64,000 nucleotides of DNA, from NCBI RefSeq assembly GCF_000204055.1, contig NW_006768778.1, positions 949,999-1,013,998 on the forward strand. Direction: 5' to 3'. The notes under the pieces are model-generated. The model was not told the origin of the DNA and made no database searches. It saw nothing but the letters and a program-made list of their open reading frames with translations. Both the position numbers and the translations under genes were made by a program. Positions 1 to 8,759 of this stretch are shown here, piece after piece (positions within the stretch are counted from its first letter, which is position 1; every line of letters begins with the position of its first letter). Source of the DNA: Melampsora larici-populina 98AG31 (taxonomy: Eukaryota; Basidiomycota; Pucciniomycetes; Pucciniales; Melampsoraceae).

Positions 1-293
1 TGGGTTATGCGTCGAGATGAACTCAAGGTTCGAAGCAGGCAGGTTGAGGAAGATGCAATCAGATAGAAATAGGAAAAGATAATAATGGGCCTGGGCCGCT
101 CTTTGCGTAAAGATTTGCGATAAAGGATAATAATAAAGAGATTGTTGATGAGAAAGAGGTGAGGTGAAGCAAAGTAAGATTTTAGAAACGAATAGAATGA
201 AATTTTATATAAATCGAATAATGAATAATCTTTGGAAAGCAGAGAAAAAACCGTAGCGAGACGCTGAGGCCTTCTGAAACATATATCTTAGTC

Positions 294-343
294 TCAAACC
301 AGGCTACCACATTCATTGCGATGAATGTGGTAGCCTAGTTTGA
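294..343. repeat. Long near-perfect hairpin
   Basis: Inverted repeat with a perfect 16-bp stem (301-316 pairs with 321-336) around a TGCG loop. After one mismatch, six further base pairs follow (294-299 with 338-343). It opens the palindromic cluster that follows. A foldback or MITE relic is possible; no transposase is linked to it. Confidence 0.75.
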
Positions 344-345
344 TG

Positions 346-700
346 TGAGATCGCGATGGCTGCGTGCTTGCAACAGGTTAGTCACCTGTCCCTGAGGTTG
401 GCAGTCAGGTCAGGCTTTACAGCTCATTCAGCTGGTTCGTGACCATCGCTGAGACAAAATCGTCTCAATCGCCATGGCCTAAATCAGCCATCGCGATTCT
501 GATAGCTAAAAGTCAGTGACCAGACCCTGATCAAGCCAGTCAGGACAGGCTTTGTCTCTCAGCCGGTTTGTACCTTTGCCATCGCGTTTCAGAAGCAATC
601 ATCTGAAACGCGATGGCCTAACTCAGCCATCGCGATTGTGATGGCTAAAGGTTAGTGTCAGACCCTGATCATGCCGGTCAGGACAGGATTTCGTTCACCT
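346..700. repeat. Cluster of direct and inverted repeats built on CCATCGCGAT
   Basis: The words CCATCGCGAT and ATCGCGATGG recur in both orientations. A unit containing GCTAAA, then CAGACCCTGATCA, then GTCAGGACAGG is present at about 488-555 and again at about 629-690, so it is a direct repeat of roughly 140 bp period. A perfect 15-bp stem (579-593 with 602-616, loop 594-601) lies between them. No coding sequence is seen. It could be a degenerate foldback element. Confidence 0.6.
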
Positions 701-893
701 TAAGACCATTCCTGAATTTGCCTGATTCGTATTGATCACAGGGGTTTGTTTCGTTAATGTATGTTAACTCAATTTCATGGAGACGATGATCGCTTGGGTG
801 GGATCCCTAAAAAAATTCCCCAAAAGGTATTTGTTCCAAAACCAATGACAAAGTGATATTCCAACTGCTAATTCCAAACTTATACCCAAAGAG

Positions 894-1599
894 TTATTCA
901 TGCAATCTACACCAGGCGCGGCGCACCAAAACCTCGCCAGACTCCTCTGTATGGCTCGATGGAATGTGAAATACGAGAAGGGAGACAAGGTCAATAAACC
1001 CCTGCCAAGTCAGACATAAGAATGTGATATACTCACCGTAAGTAATGCCTGAAACTGAACCTTGCGACCTCGCATGGTTCACGGGAGGTGGAATCCATCT
1101 CGAACCTTCGGTACTGATTGTGAGTAGGGATCAGCATGTTTCCTACTCACAAGGATCGAGATTGATACAGTTGAAACTCACTTTCCAAGCCGTGATACCA
1201 GTTGATCCACATCACAGCTTCGTGAGCGCACGAGGCCATCTGAGCCAACAGAAGGACATTGGGATGAACCATTGCACATATGATGGCCAAAAGGACCTCG
1301 TCCGCGATTGCTTCATGAAGTGACGAGAAGTGCAATTTTGACTTGTACAAGTAAACAGGATTTTGTGTGAATCATTGATAATCTTCATTAACCCAGTAGA
1401 GCCAGCTCGCATAATTGGAAGCATTGCGTTTTAAGCGAGGCATGGAGTTGGCGTGTTGCTCCATGTTTGAGTGATCCATATAAACGAGCATGTGATCATA
1501 TTCTTCAAGGTGTTCTCCTTGATTCCATAGTAACTCTAATGTCGCCACCAAGGATGATGACAATCGCGGTGGTTCAATTACGGCGCGTACCATCTTCAT
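894..1599 (-). CDS. Candidate three-exon gene, unknown protein
   Basis: I do not recognise this protein. A reading of 205 residues can be assembled on the minus strand from exons 1599-1393, 1341-1151 and 1113-894. The junctions keep frame across a 51-nt intron (weak GTTAAT donor, TACAAG acceptor) and a very short 37-nt intron (GTGAGT donor, ATCAG acceptor). The product has no clear signal peptide or membrane segment; the middle is rich in Leu, Ala, His and Trp and looks helical. The start may lie further upstream. The 37-nt intron is near the lower limit for spliceosomal introns, so the model is fragile. It could be a relic of a mobile-element gene or a chance frame. Confidence 0.35.
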
Positions 1600-1974
1600 T
1601 GTGCTAGGACAAGGATTACGAAAAGATATGAATGGGATCTAAGGATGTAAGGATGTAAGGCAAGGTACGTCCGAGCCAGGAGGCATTTGAGACGCAAAGG
1701 CCTTTTTGTAAGGACGCGTAATGGCCGTCCTTGCCAATAAGGTGGCCATGATGGGACCTTATTGGACCCACATTGAAAAGGAAAGGAGTGTTTTGGCAAG
1801 ATATGGTTGGATGCGAGCATATCGAATTGAATGTGGTCCGAGCATATTGAATTGAATGTAGGAATTCTCATTACACTCGTTGGCCATATGACCCAATATC
1901 GCCATGGACATCGTTTGAAACTATATAAAGTCAGAGATGGTCTGAAGCAATAAACGCGATATCCAGTATACAAA

Positions 1975-2151
1975 TTGTCGTGTACTGGATCAAAACAACA
2001 ACAAATGTATGGGGGTATGAACACCTTCATGCCCCCTTCTCCACGTCGATTTGAGAGAAGATCACCGCGTGAAGCGATATTTGAGCGGAAGTCCCCACAG
2101 ATATCCCCCATTTACGCAGCTGATCCTTATTCACATAATCCACAAATATTA
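1975..2151 (+). pseudogene. Short ORF interrupted by the copia insertion
   Basis: An open frame rich in Pro, Arg and Ser (PSPRRFERRSPRE) reaches the left target duplication of the copia element and resumes after the right one at 8095. It then meets a TAA after a few codons (NNRND, stop at 8107-8109). Just upstream are a TATA-like box (ACTATATAAAG, about 1920) and AATAAAC. That arrangement could be the end of an older LTR followed by a Gag start. The identity is unknown. Confidence 0.3.
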
Positions 2152-2749
2152 TGTTGAGAGATACCTTACACTCTCATTTATGTGTTTCAGCAGTTGTGGT
2201 ACTTAACTTAGACTTATTAACTCAATATCTCAATATCTCACACGCGCCCATTAAGTTCAAATATAGTTTTGTATTCAATTAAAACCTTAACCCTAATTGC
2301 GCCTCCCATTTAATAACGCCACTCCTGGGACGCGTGTACAAACTCTTTTCCTCATCCGTCATTCTACGGAAAGGAAAAGAGTAAGTACTTCACTCAATTC
2401 ATCATTTCTCATTTCTTCTTATTTCTTTTCTTTCATATTAATATACATAATTAAAATACTGATCAAACTATGTATTCTCACTTTCATATTTCATCTGTTA
2501 TTCTGCCGACGCTAGTTCAAGAGCTTTAAGCTAAAGCGTCGTCTCTTTTCTTATTTTATTATTGTCTCGACCAAAACCTTCTAGGTTAGCACGTCGAGTA
2601 TTTGACAAGAGGTGAAGTGAGACTCACCTCAGGATTTGTCATTGGGATAACAGGTTAGCACGTCGAGTATTTGACAAGAGGTGAAGTGAGACTCACCTCA
2701 GGATTTGTCATTGGGATAACAGGTATACGACGAGATTTGTCGCTTTTCA
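2152..2749 (+). repeat. 5' LTR of the copia element
   Basis: 598 bp, TG...CA ends, and by eye the same as the 3' LTR at every position. It contains a 69-bp direct repeat near its 3' end. A 72-codon open frame inside it (2297-2515) recurs in the 3' LTR and is not considered a gene. Confidence 0.95.
2583..2720. repeat. Tandem 69-bp repeat inside the LTR (two copies)
   Basis: Units 2583-2651 and 2652-2720 are identical and begin AGGTTAGCACGTCGAG. Each contains the inverted motif GAGGTGA...TCACCTC, so every unit could form a small hairpin. The same pair recurs in the 3' LTR at 7923-8060. Confidence 0.9.
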
Positions 2750-2761
2750 TGGTAGCGAGAG
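2750..2761 (+). other. Putative primer binding site
   Basis: TGGTAGCGAGAG follows the 5' LTR directly. It resembles the TGGTATCAGAG-type sites complementary to the 3' end of initiator tRNA-Met used by many copia elements. The host tRNA is not in the window, so the match is inferred. Confidence 0.6.
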
Positions 2762-2802
2762 TCTGGTTCAGCTCCTAGTTAGTCAATTCAAAACGCAAAT
2801 CT

Positions 2803-4536
2803 ATGTCAGACAGAGAAGATACCAGTGAAGATACCCAACTACCAACACCTGCATCCACCCCAGCTCCAGTTCCAGAGAACGGCAAGATTGACGTCGAATC
2901 TCAGATTGAATCAGATAATTCAAGCTCATCCGAAACAGCCCATTCAGCTCATACCACCGTCCCATCACATCCTATTACTGCGCCAGCCATGGCCACCACC
3001 ACTCCTATTGACACTGATACCCCAGCTCAACGCCAGTCAATCAAAGTGACTTCGATCCTGCACAAAATAGCCATAACTACTAAATTGTCCACCTCGAACT
3101 ATGTTTCCTGGTCCGATGGTGTTCGTTTTGGTCTCATGGCCGCATCATACGACATATATCTTGATTCTGAAGATGCAGGCAGCTCAGGAATCGATCCCGA
3201 AGTAATCCTTGCGACAAAGAAATCACTCTTTCACTGGTTACTTGCCAGTATAGAGCCAGCAGAGTCCACTCGATTTATATCAATGATTTCCACATTCGAG
3301 AACGGCATCAAGACTACTATTCCATCTCCATGCCTGCTCTGGAAAACTATTCGCGATTACCACATCAGTAACTCTGAATCGGTCAAACTCATGCTCCGGA
3401 GCGAAATCACCGACTTGAGTCAAGGATCTACCAAGGATCTCCTTGAGTACATCGACATCTTTAGAGCCAAAGTAGATGCTTACCTTGGATCCAATGGAGA
3501 AATGTCTGAAGAAGAGCAAGCTCGCCAATTTGTTAGATCACTTAACCGTGAGTGGGCGGAAAAGGGATGCGACCTCCTTGATGCTGGGCATGTCAAATTC
3601 CGAGCGTTAGAAACCGAGCTGAAGAAGACCTATCAAACTCGGAAGATGTTCACCTCCAATCGACAACAATCTAGTCGCGCTGCCGAATCAACCGAAGCAA
3701 GTCACGGCCGACGTAATGGAAGATGGCAAACTTGTAACAAGAACAAGTGCCTCGGTCGAGATCACCCTACGAAACCTCATGATCAATCCGAGTGCTTTCA
3801 TCATCCCAGAAACGCGACTAAGATGGACGATTGGAAACGCTCAAAGCGCGAGGCTGGTGAATGGGTAGATTATCCTAGAGGAAACCAAGGAGCTGGGTCA
3901 CGAGGTAGAGGAAGAGGCGGCTCAAACATGGCTAGTGGCTTTATGTCTCATCGATATTTCAACGATCAAAACTTTCCAAGCTCAAATGATATATCCTCAG
4001 CCTTAGAAAACATGAGACTCGAAGATAGAGACGTTAGTTATCATATTGAAGTAGACGGCAAATTCTCATGCTCTGCTGAACCGCAGGTTTCATGTCGTGG
4101 AGACCAATGTAACACCATCGCCTTAATTGATACCGGAGCATCTCATCACATGTTTCATGATCTATCATTATTTGATCCGGACTCAATATACAAAAATGAC
4201 GATCCGTCTGCAAAACTCAGTCTAGCAGGTGGAGGAGCGACCTTAGAAATTCATTCGATGGGAAGAGTTAACCTATTAAACTCAAAAGGCGAACTTATCA
4301 AACTAGCGGATTGCCTTTATGTTCCTCAACTTTCAAGAAACCTCATCGCCGGTGGTAGAATTCTCAGAGCTGGTGGAGTCACCACCATCCTCAAGGATCC
4401 AAATTTTCGAATCGATCATGGCAAAAAGGAACTGTTTGTCGGTCAATTTGTTGGAGAAGGATGCATGATGTATGTAAGACTACAACCATCGGTCAGTCCT
4501 ACATTTCATCAATCATTGGCGGCGAGCTCAAATTAA
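2803..4536 (+). CDS. Copia Gag plus aspartic protease (first part of polyprotein)
   Basis: Frame of 577 residues, first ATG after the leader. The acidic, Ser/Pro-rich N-terminus (about 1-75) is followed by a UBN2-type Gag region (about 80-280). A Cys/His cluster of zinc-knuckle style follows (CNKNKC...H...H...C, about 307-331), then a Gly/Arg-rich linker and the protease with the active-site motif IDTGASH near 441. The protein would package element RNA and process the polyprotein. A TAA codon ends the frame about five codons before the integrase zinc-binding region, which continues in the same frame. The break is therefore a point mutation or a read-through site, not a frameshift. Confidence 0.93.
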   Translation: MSDREDTSEDTQLPTPASTPAPVPENGKIDVESQIESDNSSSSETAHSAHTTVPSHPITAPAMATTTPIDTDTPAQRQSIKVTSILHKIAITTKLSTSNYVSWSDGVRFGLMAASYDIYLDSEDAGSSGIDPEVILATKKSLFHWLLASIEPAESTRFISMISTFENGIKTTIPSPCLLWKTIRDYHISNSESVKLMLRSEITDLSQGSTKDLLEYIDIFRAKVDAYLGSNGEMSEEEQARQFVRSLNREWAEKGCDLLDAGHVKFRALETELKKTYQTRKMFTSNRQQSSRAAESTEASHGRRNGRWQTCNKNKCLGRDHPTKPHDQSECFHHPRNATKMDDWKRSKREAGEWVDYPRGNQGAGSRGRGRGGSNMASGFMSHRYFNDQNFPSSNDISSALENMRLEDRDVSYHIEVDGKFSCSAEPQVSCRGDQCNTIALIDTGASHHMFHDLSLFDPDSIYKNDDPSAKLSLAGGGATLEIHSMGRVNLLNSKGELIKLADCLYVPQLSRNLIAGGRILRAGGVTTILKDPNFRIDHGKKELFVGQFVGEGCMMYVRLQPSVSPTFHQSLAASSN

Positions 4537-4551
4537 CTCATCATTCTGAAA

Positions 4552-5718
4552 TTGCACTATTCCTTAGGCCATCCAAGCGGGGAATATCTAAAGAGAATGT
4601 GGAGGATGGGTTATTTCGATGATATCTTACCACAAAATGTTTCTACCTCAGATTTTGAAATAATAAACAAATGTCCTATCTGCCCCCTTTCCAAAAGTAC
4701 TCGTCTTCCTTTCTCATCAGCCAGACCCAGAGCCATTACCTTCTTAGAAAACGTCCATGTTGATCTTAGTGGAATTGTTCGAACTACATCAATCAATCGA
4801 GAAGAGTATTATATCATGTTTACCGACGACTTCAGCGGTTATCGTGTTACCTTTGGTATTCCTGATAAAAAAGCCGAAACCGTATATGAATGTTTCAAGC
4901 GTTACTTAGCTTACGCTGAAAGGCAAACAGGAGAGAAATTGAAGAAATTCTCGTTAGATGGAGGGGGCGAGTTCATCAACGGATTACTGTCCCCATATCT
5001 GGAGGAATTAGGCATCATCACTAGGATCACCGCTCCTCACACCCCAGAGCAAAACGGAGTTGCCGAACGTGGTAACCGAACCATCAACACTAAAGCCCGA
5101 TGCATGATGATCCAGTCGGGTGCCCCCATTTCTTTTTGGTATCATGCCATATCGTATTCTGTGATGTTACAGAATCGAACAATAACAACATCACTTGATC
5201 TTAAACACACACCTCATGAACTATGGAATAAGCGGAAAACAAGTGTTAAACGATTCCAACCTTTTGGATGCTTAGCTTATCGGCATATCAGAAAGGAAAT
5301 CCGAAATGGAAAATTCAGTCATGTCGCACAACCCGGCATTCTTTTAGGAGCCACCGAAGAGAATAATAACTTCATAATTCTCGATCAAGAAACAAACAAA
5401 ATTCATATCACTCATGATGTCGCTTTTCAACCTCTAATATTCCCTTTTAAAAAGGATGCCGATAAGAATCCAGAATGGATTTTTATCGAAGATCTCCCTA
5501 AGACTATCAGGGATGATATCATTCAAGATGAACCCATCATCGATCATCCTAATAGACCTCAGATTGATGATGACGATGAGATTTCAATGGATATGGGTTG
5601 TCTCACCCCACCTTCCAATGAATCCCCTAGCCCCTCAAGCGAACAACATGAGGATGCTATACCTGAACCACAAATCATAGATCCAATCATCAACGAACCA
5701 GTAATTGCTGAACAATAA
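4552..5718 (+). CDS. Copia integrase (middle part of polyprotein)
   Basis: Same frame as Gag, reopening right after the TAA at 4534-4536; the ATT/TTG-type start at 4552 is unlikely to be a true initiator. The N-terminal HHCC zinc module is visible (HYSLGH ... CPIC). The catalytic core follows, with Asp in HVDLSG, Asp in SLDGGGEF and Glu in the QNGVAERGN block. A Pro/Glu-rich acidic linker ends in TAA at 5716-5718, inside a Gln-rich run. There a CAA to TAA change is the simplest explanation. The integrase would insert the element cDNA; its active-site residues look intact. Confidence 0.92.
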   Translation: MHYSLGHPSGEYLKRMWRMGYFDDILPQNVSTSDFEIINKCPICPLSKSTRLPFSSARPRAITFLENVHVDLSGIVRTTSINREEYYIMFTDDFSGYRVTFGIPDKKAETVYECFKRYLAYAERQTGEKLKKFSLDGGGEFINGLLSPYLEELGIITRITAPHTPEQNGVAERGNRTINTKARCMMIQSGAPISFWYHAISYSVMLQNRTITTSLDLKHTPHELWNKRKTSVKRFQPFGCLAYRHIRKEIRNGKFSHVAQPGILLGATEENNNFIILDQETNKIHITHDVAFQPLIFPFKKDADKNPEWIFIEDLPKTIRDDIIQDEPIIDHPNRPQIDDDDEISMDMGCLTPPSNESPSPSSEQHEDAIPEPQIIDPIINEPVIAEQ

Positions 5719-5814
5719 CCACCAGCTCAACAACAGCCGAGAAGATCGGCTCGTGATCGACGGCCTGTAGATCGTTACATTCCTGGTGAAAGTAACGAAA
5801 TTGTCAACTTCCCG

Positions 5815-7497
5815 ATGCGAAGTATTGTACCCAAGATTTCTCAACCCTCCTTCAGTCAATACGTATTTCAATGTCACGAAGCAATGAAAGCTCGAGCAGA
5901 ACCAAAGAGTTACAAAATGGCTATGAAGACACCCGAAGCCGCTCAATGGAAAGCCGCATGCGACAAAGAAATGAAAAACATACAAGAAATGGGAGTCTGG
6001 GAAATTGTAGATCATCCTAAGAATGCCCCGGTTGTTGGAGGCCAATGGATTTTTAAGCTGAAACTCCGTCCTGACGGTACCATCTCAAAGCACAAAGCAA
6101 GATATGTCGCCAAAGGTTATACACAGACCGAAGGGATTGATTTCAATGAGACATTTGCACCGACCGGTCGGCTTGCTTCGTTACGTATCCTGGTCGCTGT
6201 TGCTGCTGCTAAAGGATGGTCAATTGAGCAAATGGACGCGATAGCGGCTTTTCTGAATAGTAACTTACAAGAAGAAATTTACTTGGAACTACCAGAAGGT
6301 TATGATGCTGAACGTGCAAATGGGAAAGTCGCTCGTTTAAGGAAAGCACTCTATGGTCTCAAGCAATCCGCTCGATGTTGGAGTAAAGAAGTTGAGGAGA
6401 AATTTATCAGCATAGGTTTGAAACAAAACCCTCATGATGCTTGTTTGTGGTATGGATGTGATGAGGATGGACTCGAGACTCTAATCTATCTACATGTTGA
6501 CGACATGGCCATCACGGGTGACAAAGTTCCTGAAATCAAAAGTTTATTAAAATTAAAATGGCAAATGGAAGACTTAGGACCCGCACACTGTGTTGTGGGG
6601 ATTGAAATTCATTCAACTGATGCTGGAGGATACTCATTAAGCCAACCGTCATTCATTCAAACTGTTCTTGAAAGATTTAACTGTGATGAATGCAAACCAG
6701 CATCAACACCATTCCCTGGTGGGACAAAGATTTTGAAAGCAAGCGAGTCAGATGTGGAAGACTTCAAGAAATCAAATCTACCATACAATAGCTTAGTAGG
6801 AAGTCTCATGTATATTGCTCAAGGTACCCGTCCTGATATAGCATATGCAGTTGGCGCCCTGTCCCAACATCTATCCCGACCATCAACAACAGCCTGGCAG
6901 ATGGGTATCCACGTACTCCGATATCTAAAAGGCACACAATCTTTGGGTTTAATCTACTCTCCAAAGGACAACATCATTGAAGGTAATCAGAGCTGGTGTT
7001 ATCCTGAATGTCACACCGATTCCGATTGGGCCGGGGATCCCAATACCAGGCGCTCAACCACCGGATACGTTTTCAAATTGAATGGAGCGGCTGTCAGCTG
7101 GAAAGGCCGTTTGCAGCCAACGGTTTCACTATCTTCCACTGAAGCGGAATATAAGGCCACCACTGAAGCGGGTCAAGAAGTGGTATGGTTGCGAGGATTA
7201 CTGTTGAACATATCAATGAATCAACCTTCTGCAACAATTTTATGCAGTGATAGCACTGGGGCAGTCTCATTAACTCAAAAATCAATATTTCATGCTAGAA
7301 CAAAGCATATTGAAGTACAGTATCATTGGATAAGAGAACAAGTTGAGAAGGGCACCATCAAACTACGTCACATTAGTAATAAAAACATGTTTGCTGATGC
7401 ATTAACAAAACCACTCCACCCGGGACCATTCCGAGAACTTCGAGATCAAGTTGGATTAGATGTGGTATTGGGACAGCTGAAACAGGGGGCGTGTTGA
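5815..7497 (+). CDS. Copia reverse transcriptase and RNase H (last part of polyprotein)
   Basis: Same frame again; coding sequence probably resumes at 5719 directly after the second TAA, and 5815 is only the next ATG. The RT fold starts near WKAACDKEM and carries the catalytic HVDDM box near residue 226. RNase H follows with HTDSDWAGD near 398 and STEAEY near 439. A typical copia C-terminal block (FHARTKHIEVQYHWIRE) precedes the LTR. The stop overlaps the first bases of the 3' LTR. No key residue is missing, so only the two upstream stops prevent a full polyprotein. Confidence 0.94.
   Translation: MRSIVPKISQPSFSQYVFQCHEAMKARAEPKSYKMAMKTPEAAQWKAACDKEMKNIQEMGVWEIVDHPKNAPVVGGQWIFKLKLRPDGTISKHKARYVAKGYTQTEGIDFNETFAPTGRLASLRILVAVAAAKGWSIEQMDAIAAFLNSNLQEEIYLELPEGYDAERANGKVARLRKALYGLKQSARCWSKEVEEKFISIGLKQNPHDACLWYGCDEDGLETLIYLHVDDMAITGDKVPEIKSLLKLKWQMEDLGPAHCVVGIEIHSTDAGGYSLSQPSFIQTVLERFNCDECKPASTPFPGGTKILKASESDVEDFKKSNLPYNSLVGSLMYIAQGTRPDIAYAVGALSQHLSRPSTTAWQMGIHVLRYLKGTQSLGLIYSPKDNIIEGNQSWCYPECHTDSDWAGDPNTRRSTTGYVFKLNGAAVSWKGRLQPTVSLSSTEAEYKATTEAGQEVVWLRGLLLNISMNQPSATILCSDSTGAVSLTQKSIFHARTKHIEVQYHWIREQVEKGTIKLRHISNKNMFADALTKPLHPGPFRELRDQVGLDVVLGQLKQGAC
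7481..7491 (+). other. Polypurine tract
   Basis: The purine-rich AACAGGGGGCG lies immediately before the 3' LTR, where plus-strand priming occurs in LTR elements. Confidence 0.7.
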
Positions 7498-8089
7498 GAG
7501 ATACCTTACACTCTCATTTATGTGTTTCAGCAGTTGTGGTACTTAACTTAGACTTATTAACTCAATATCTCAATATCTCACACGCGCCCATTAAGTTCAA
7601 ATATAGTTTTGTATTCAATTAAAACCTTAACCCTAATTGCGCCTCCCATTTAATAACGCCACTCCTGGGACGCGTGTACAAACTCTTTTCCTCATCCGTC
7701 ATTCTACGGAAAGGAAAAGAGTAAGTACTTCACTCAATTCATCATTTCTCATTTCTTCTTATTTCTTTTCTTTCATATTAATATACATAATTAAAATACT
7801 GATCAAACTATGTATTCTCACTTTCATATTTCATCTGTTATTCTGCCGACGCTAGTTCAAGAGCTTTAAGCTAAAGCGTCGTCTCTTTTCTTATTTTATT
7901 ATTGTCTCGACCAAAACCTTCTAGGTTAGCACGTCGAGTATTTGACAAGAGGTGAAGTGAGACTCACCTCAGGATTTGTCATTGGGATAACAGGTTAGCA
8001 CGTCGAGTATTTGACAAGAGGTGAAGTGAGACTCACCTCAGGATTTGTCATTGGGATAACAGGTATACGACGAGATTTGTCGCTTTTCA
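7492..8089 (+). repeat. 3' LTR of the copia element
   Basis: 598 bp, identical to the 5' LTR. It is followed by the TATTA target duplication at 8090-8094. Confidence 0.95.
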
Positions 8090-8759
8090 TATTAAACAAT
8101 CGAAATGATTAACCAGCTATTCGTTTTCATGGATATCATACGCATGATATGGGTTCGGATCTTGTTTGGGATTCAGAGGGTGGCTGTTCTACGTTTAAAA
8201 ACAAATTGATCCACCAGATTTGTTTGTGATCCAAGATTAACGGATCACAAACAAATATTGTGATAATCAAAGTATTCCATAATGAGAGCGAAATGCTCCA
8301 TCTACCATTTGACAAATCAGCCCATAAAGGTCAAATATGCTATTTCGACGTCATTAAAGAGAAGGCATCATATCAAAAAGAGCATGATCATTGCATTCCT
8401 GCATTTTCCAAAGGGCTCTCCGGCGTCATAAATCAAAAATCTCAATGTACATTTTGGTGAAACTGATCTGTCTTTGTGGCATCCTCTGCTGACTGAACTC
8501 TGACATCAATGTGTGGAGTGGAATGTTCAGCTCCAATATTTTGAATACAAACACGTCATGTTGTGCGTGATAGTGTGAACCACTCTTATTATGACAGCAC
8601 CTTGAATTCCCACAAAGAAAGGCCAAGGAAGCATTCCATTTCAAGCCACGACAACACTTCGCAATTTTGATGTCCCCTTGCGCCCAAAATTTTTTTCTTT
8701 GCCGTCTTTTGTTCTCCGCACTGTTTTTCCCCCTCACTTCTCTGCTTGAAATTTTTACG
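8090..8759. other. Gene-free stretch with a 15-bp hairpin
   Basis: This is the right flank of the copia insertion. A perfect inverted repeat (ATTTGTTTGTGATCC at 8218-8232 with its complement at 8242-8256, loop 8233-8241) is the only clear structure. It may be a rho-like foldback or a small MITE core. Open frames here lack coding character. Confidence 0.55.

Larger units (their letters stand above)
2152..8089 (+). mobile_element. Ty1/copia LTR retrotransposon, complete
   Basis: A 5938-bp element bounded by identical LTRs (2152-2749 and 7492-8089, each starting TGTTGAG and ending TTTTCA). It is flanked by the 5-bp target duplication TATTA (2147-2151 and 8090-8094). Internal order is primer site, Gag, protease, integrase, reverse transcriptase, RNase H and polypurine tract, which is the copia (Pseudoviridae) order with integrase before RT. 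All domains lie in one frame interrupted by TAA at 4534 and 5716. Identical LTRs point to very recent insertion. It landed inside an older ORF or element. Confidence 0.97.

Noticed and set aside
1596..2111. 171-codon minus-strand ORF
   Set aside because: Composition is Cys/Tyr/Arg-heavy with no motif, it overlaps LTR-like signals on the other strand, and its 3' end runs into the candidate gene start.
2297..2515. 72-codon ORF in the LTR, repeated at 7637-7855
   Set aside because: It is duplicated only because both LTRs are identical, and it lies in regulatory sequence with no protein-like features.
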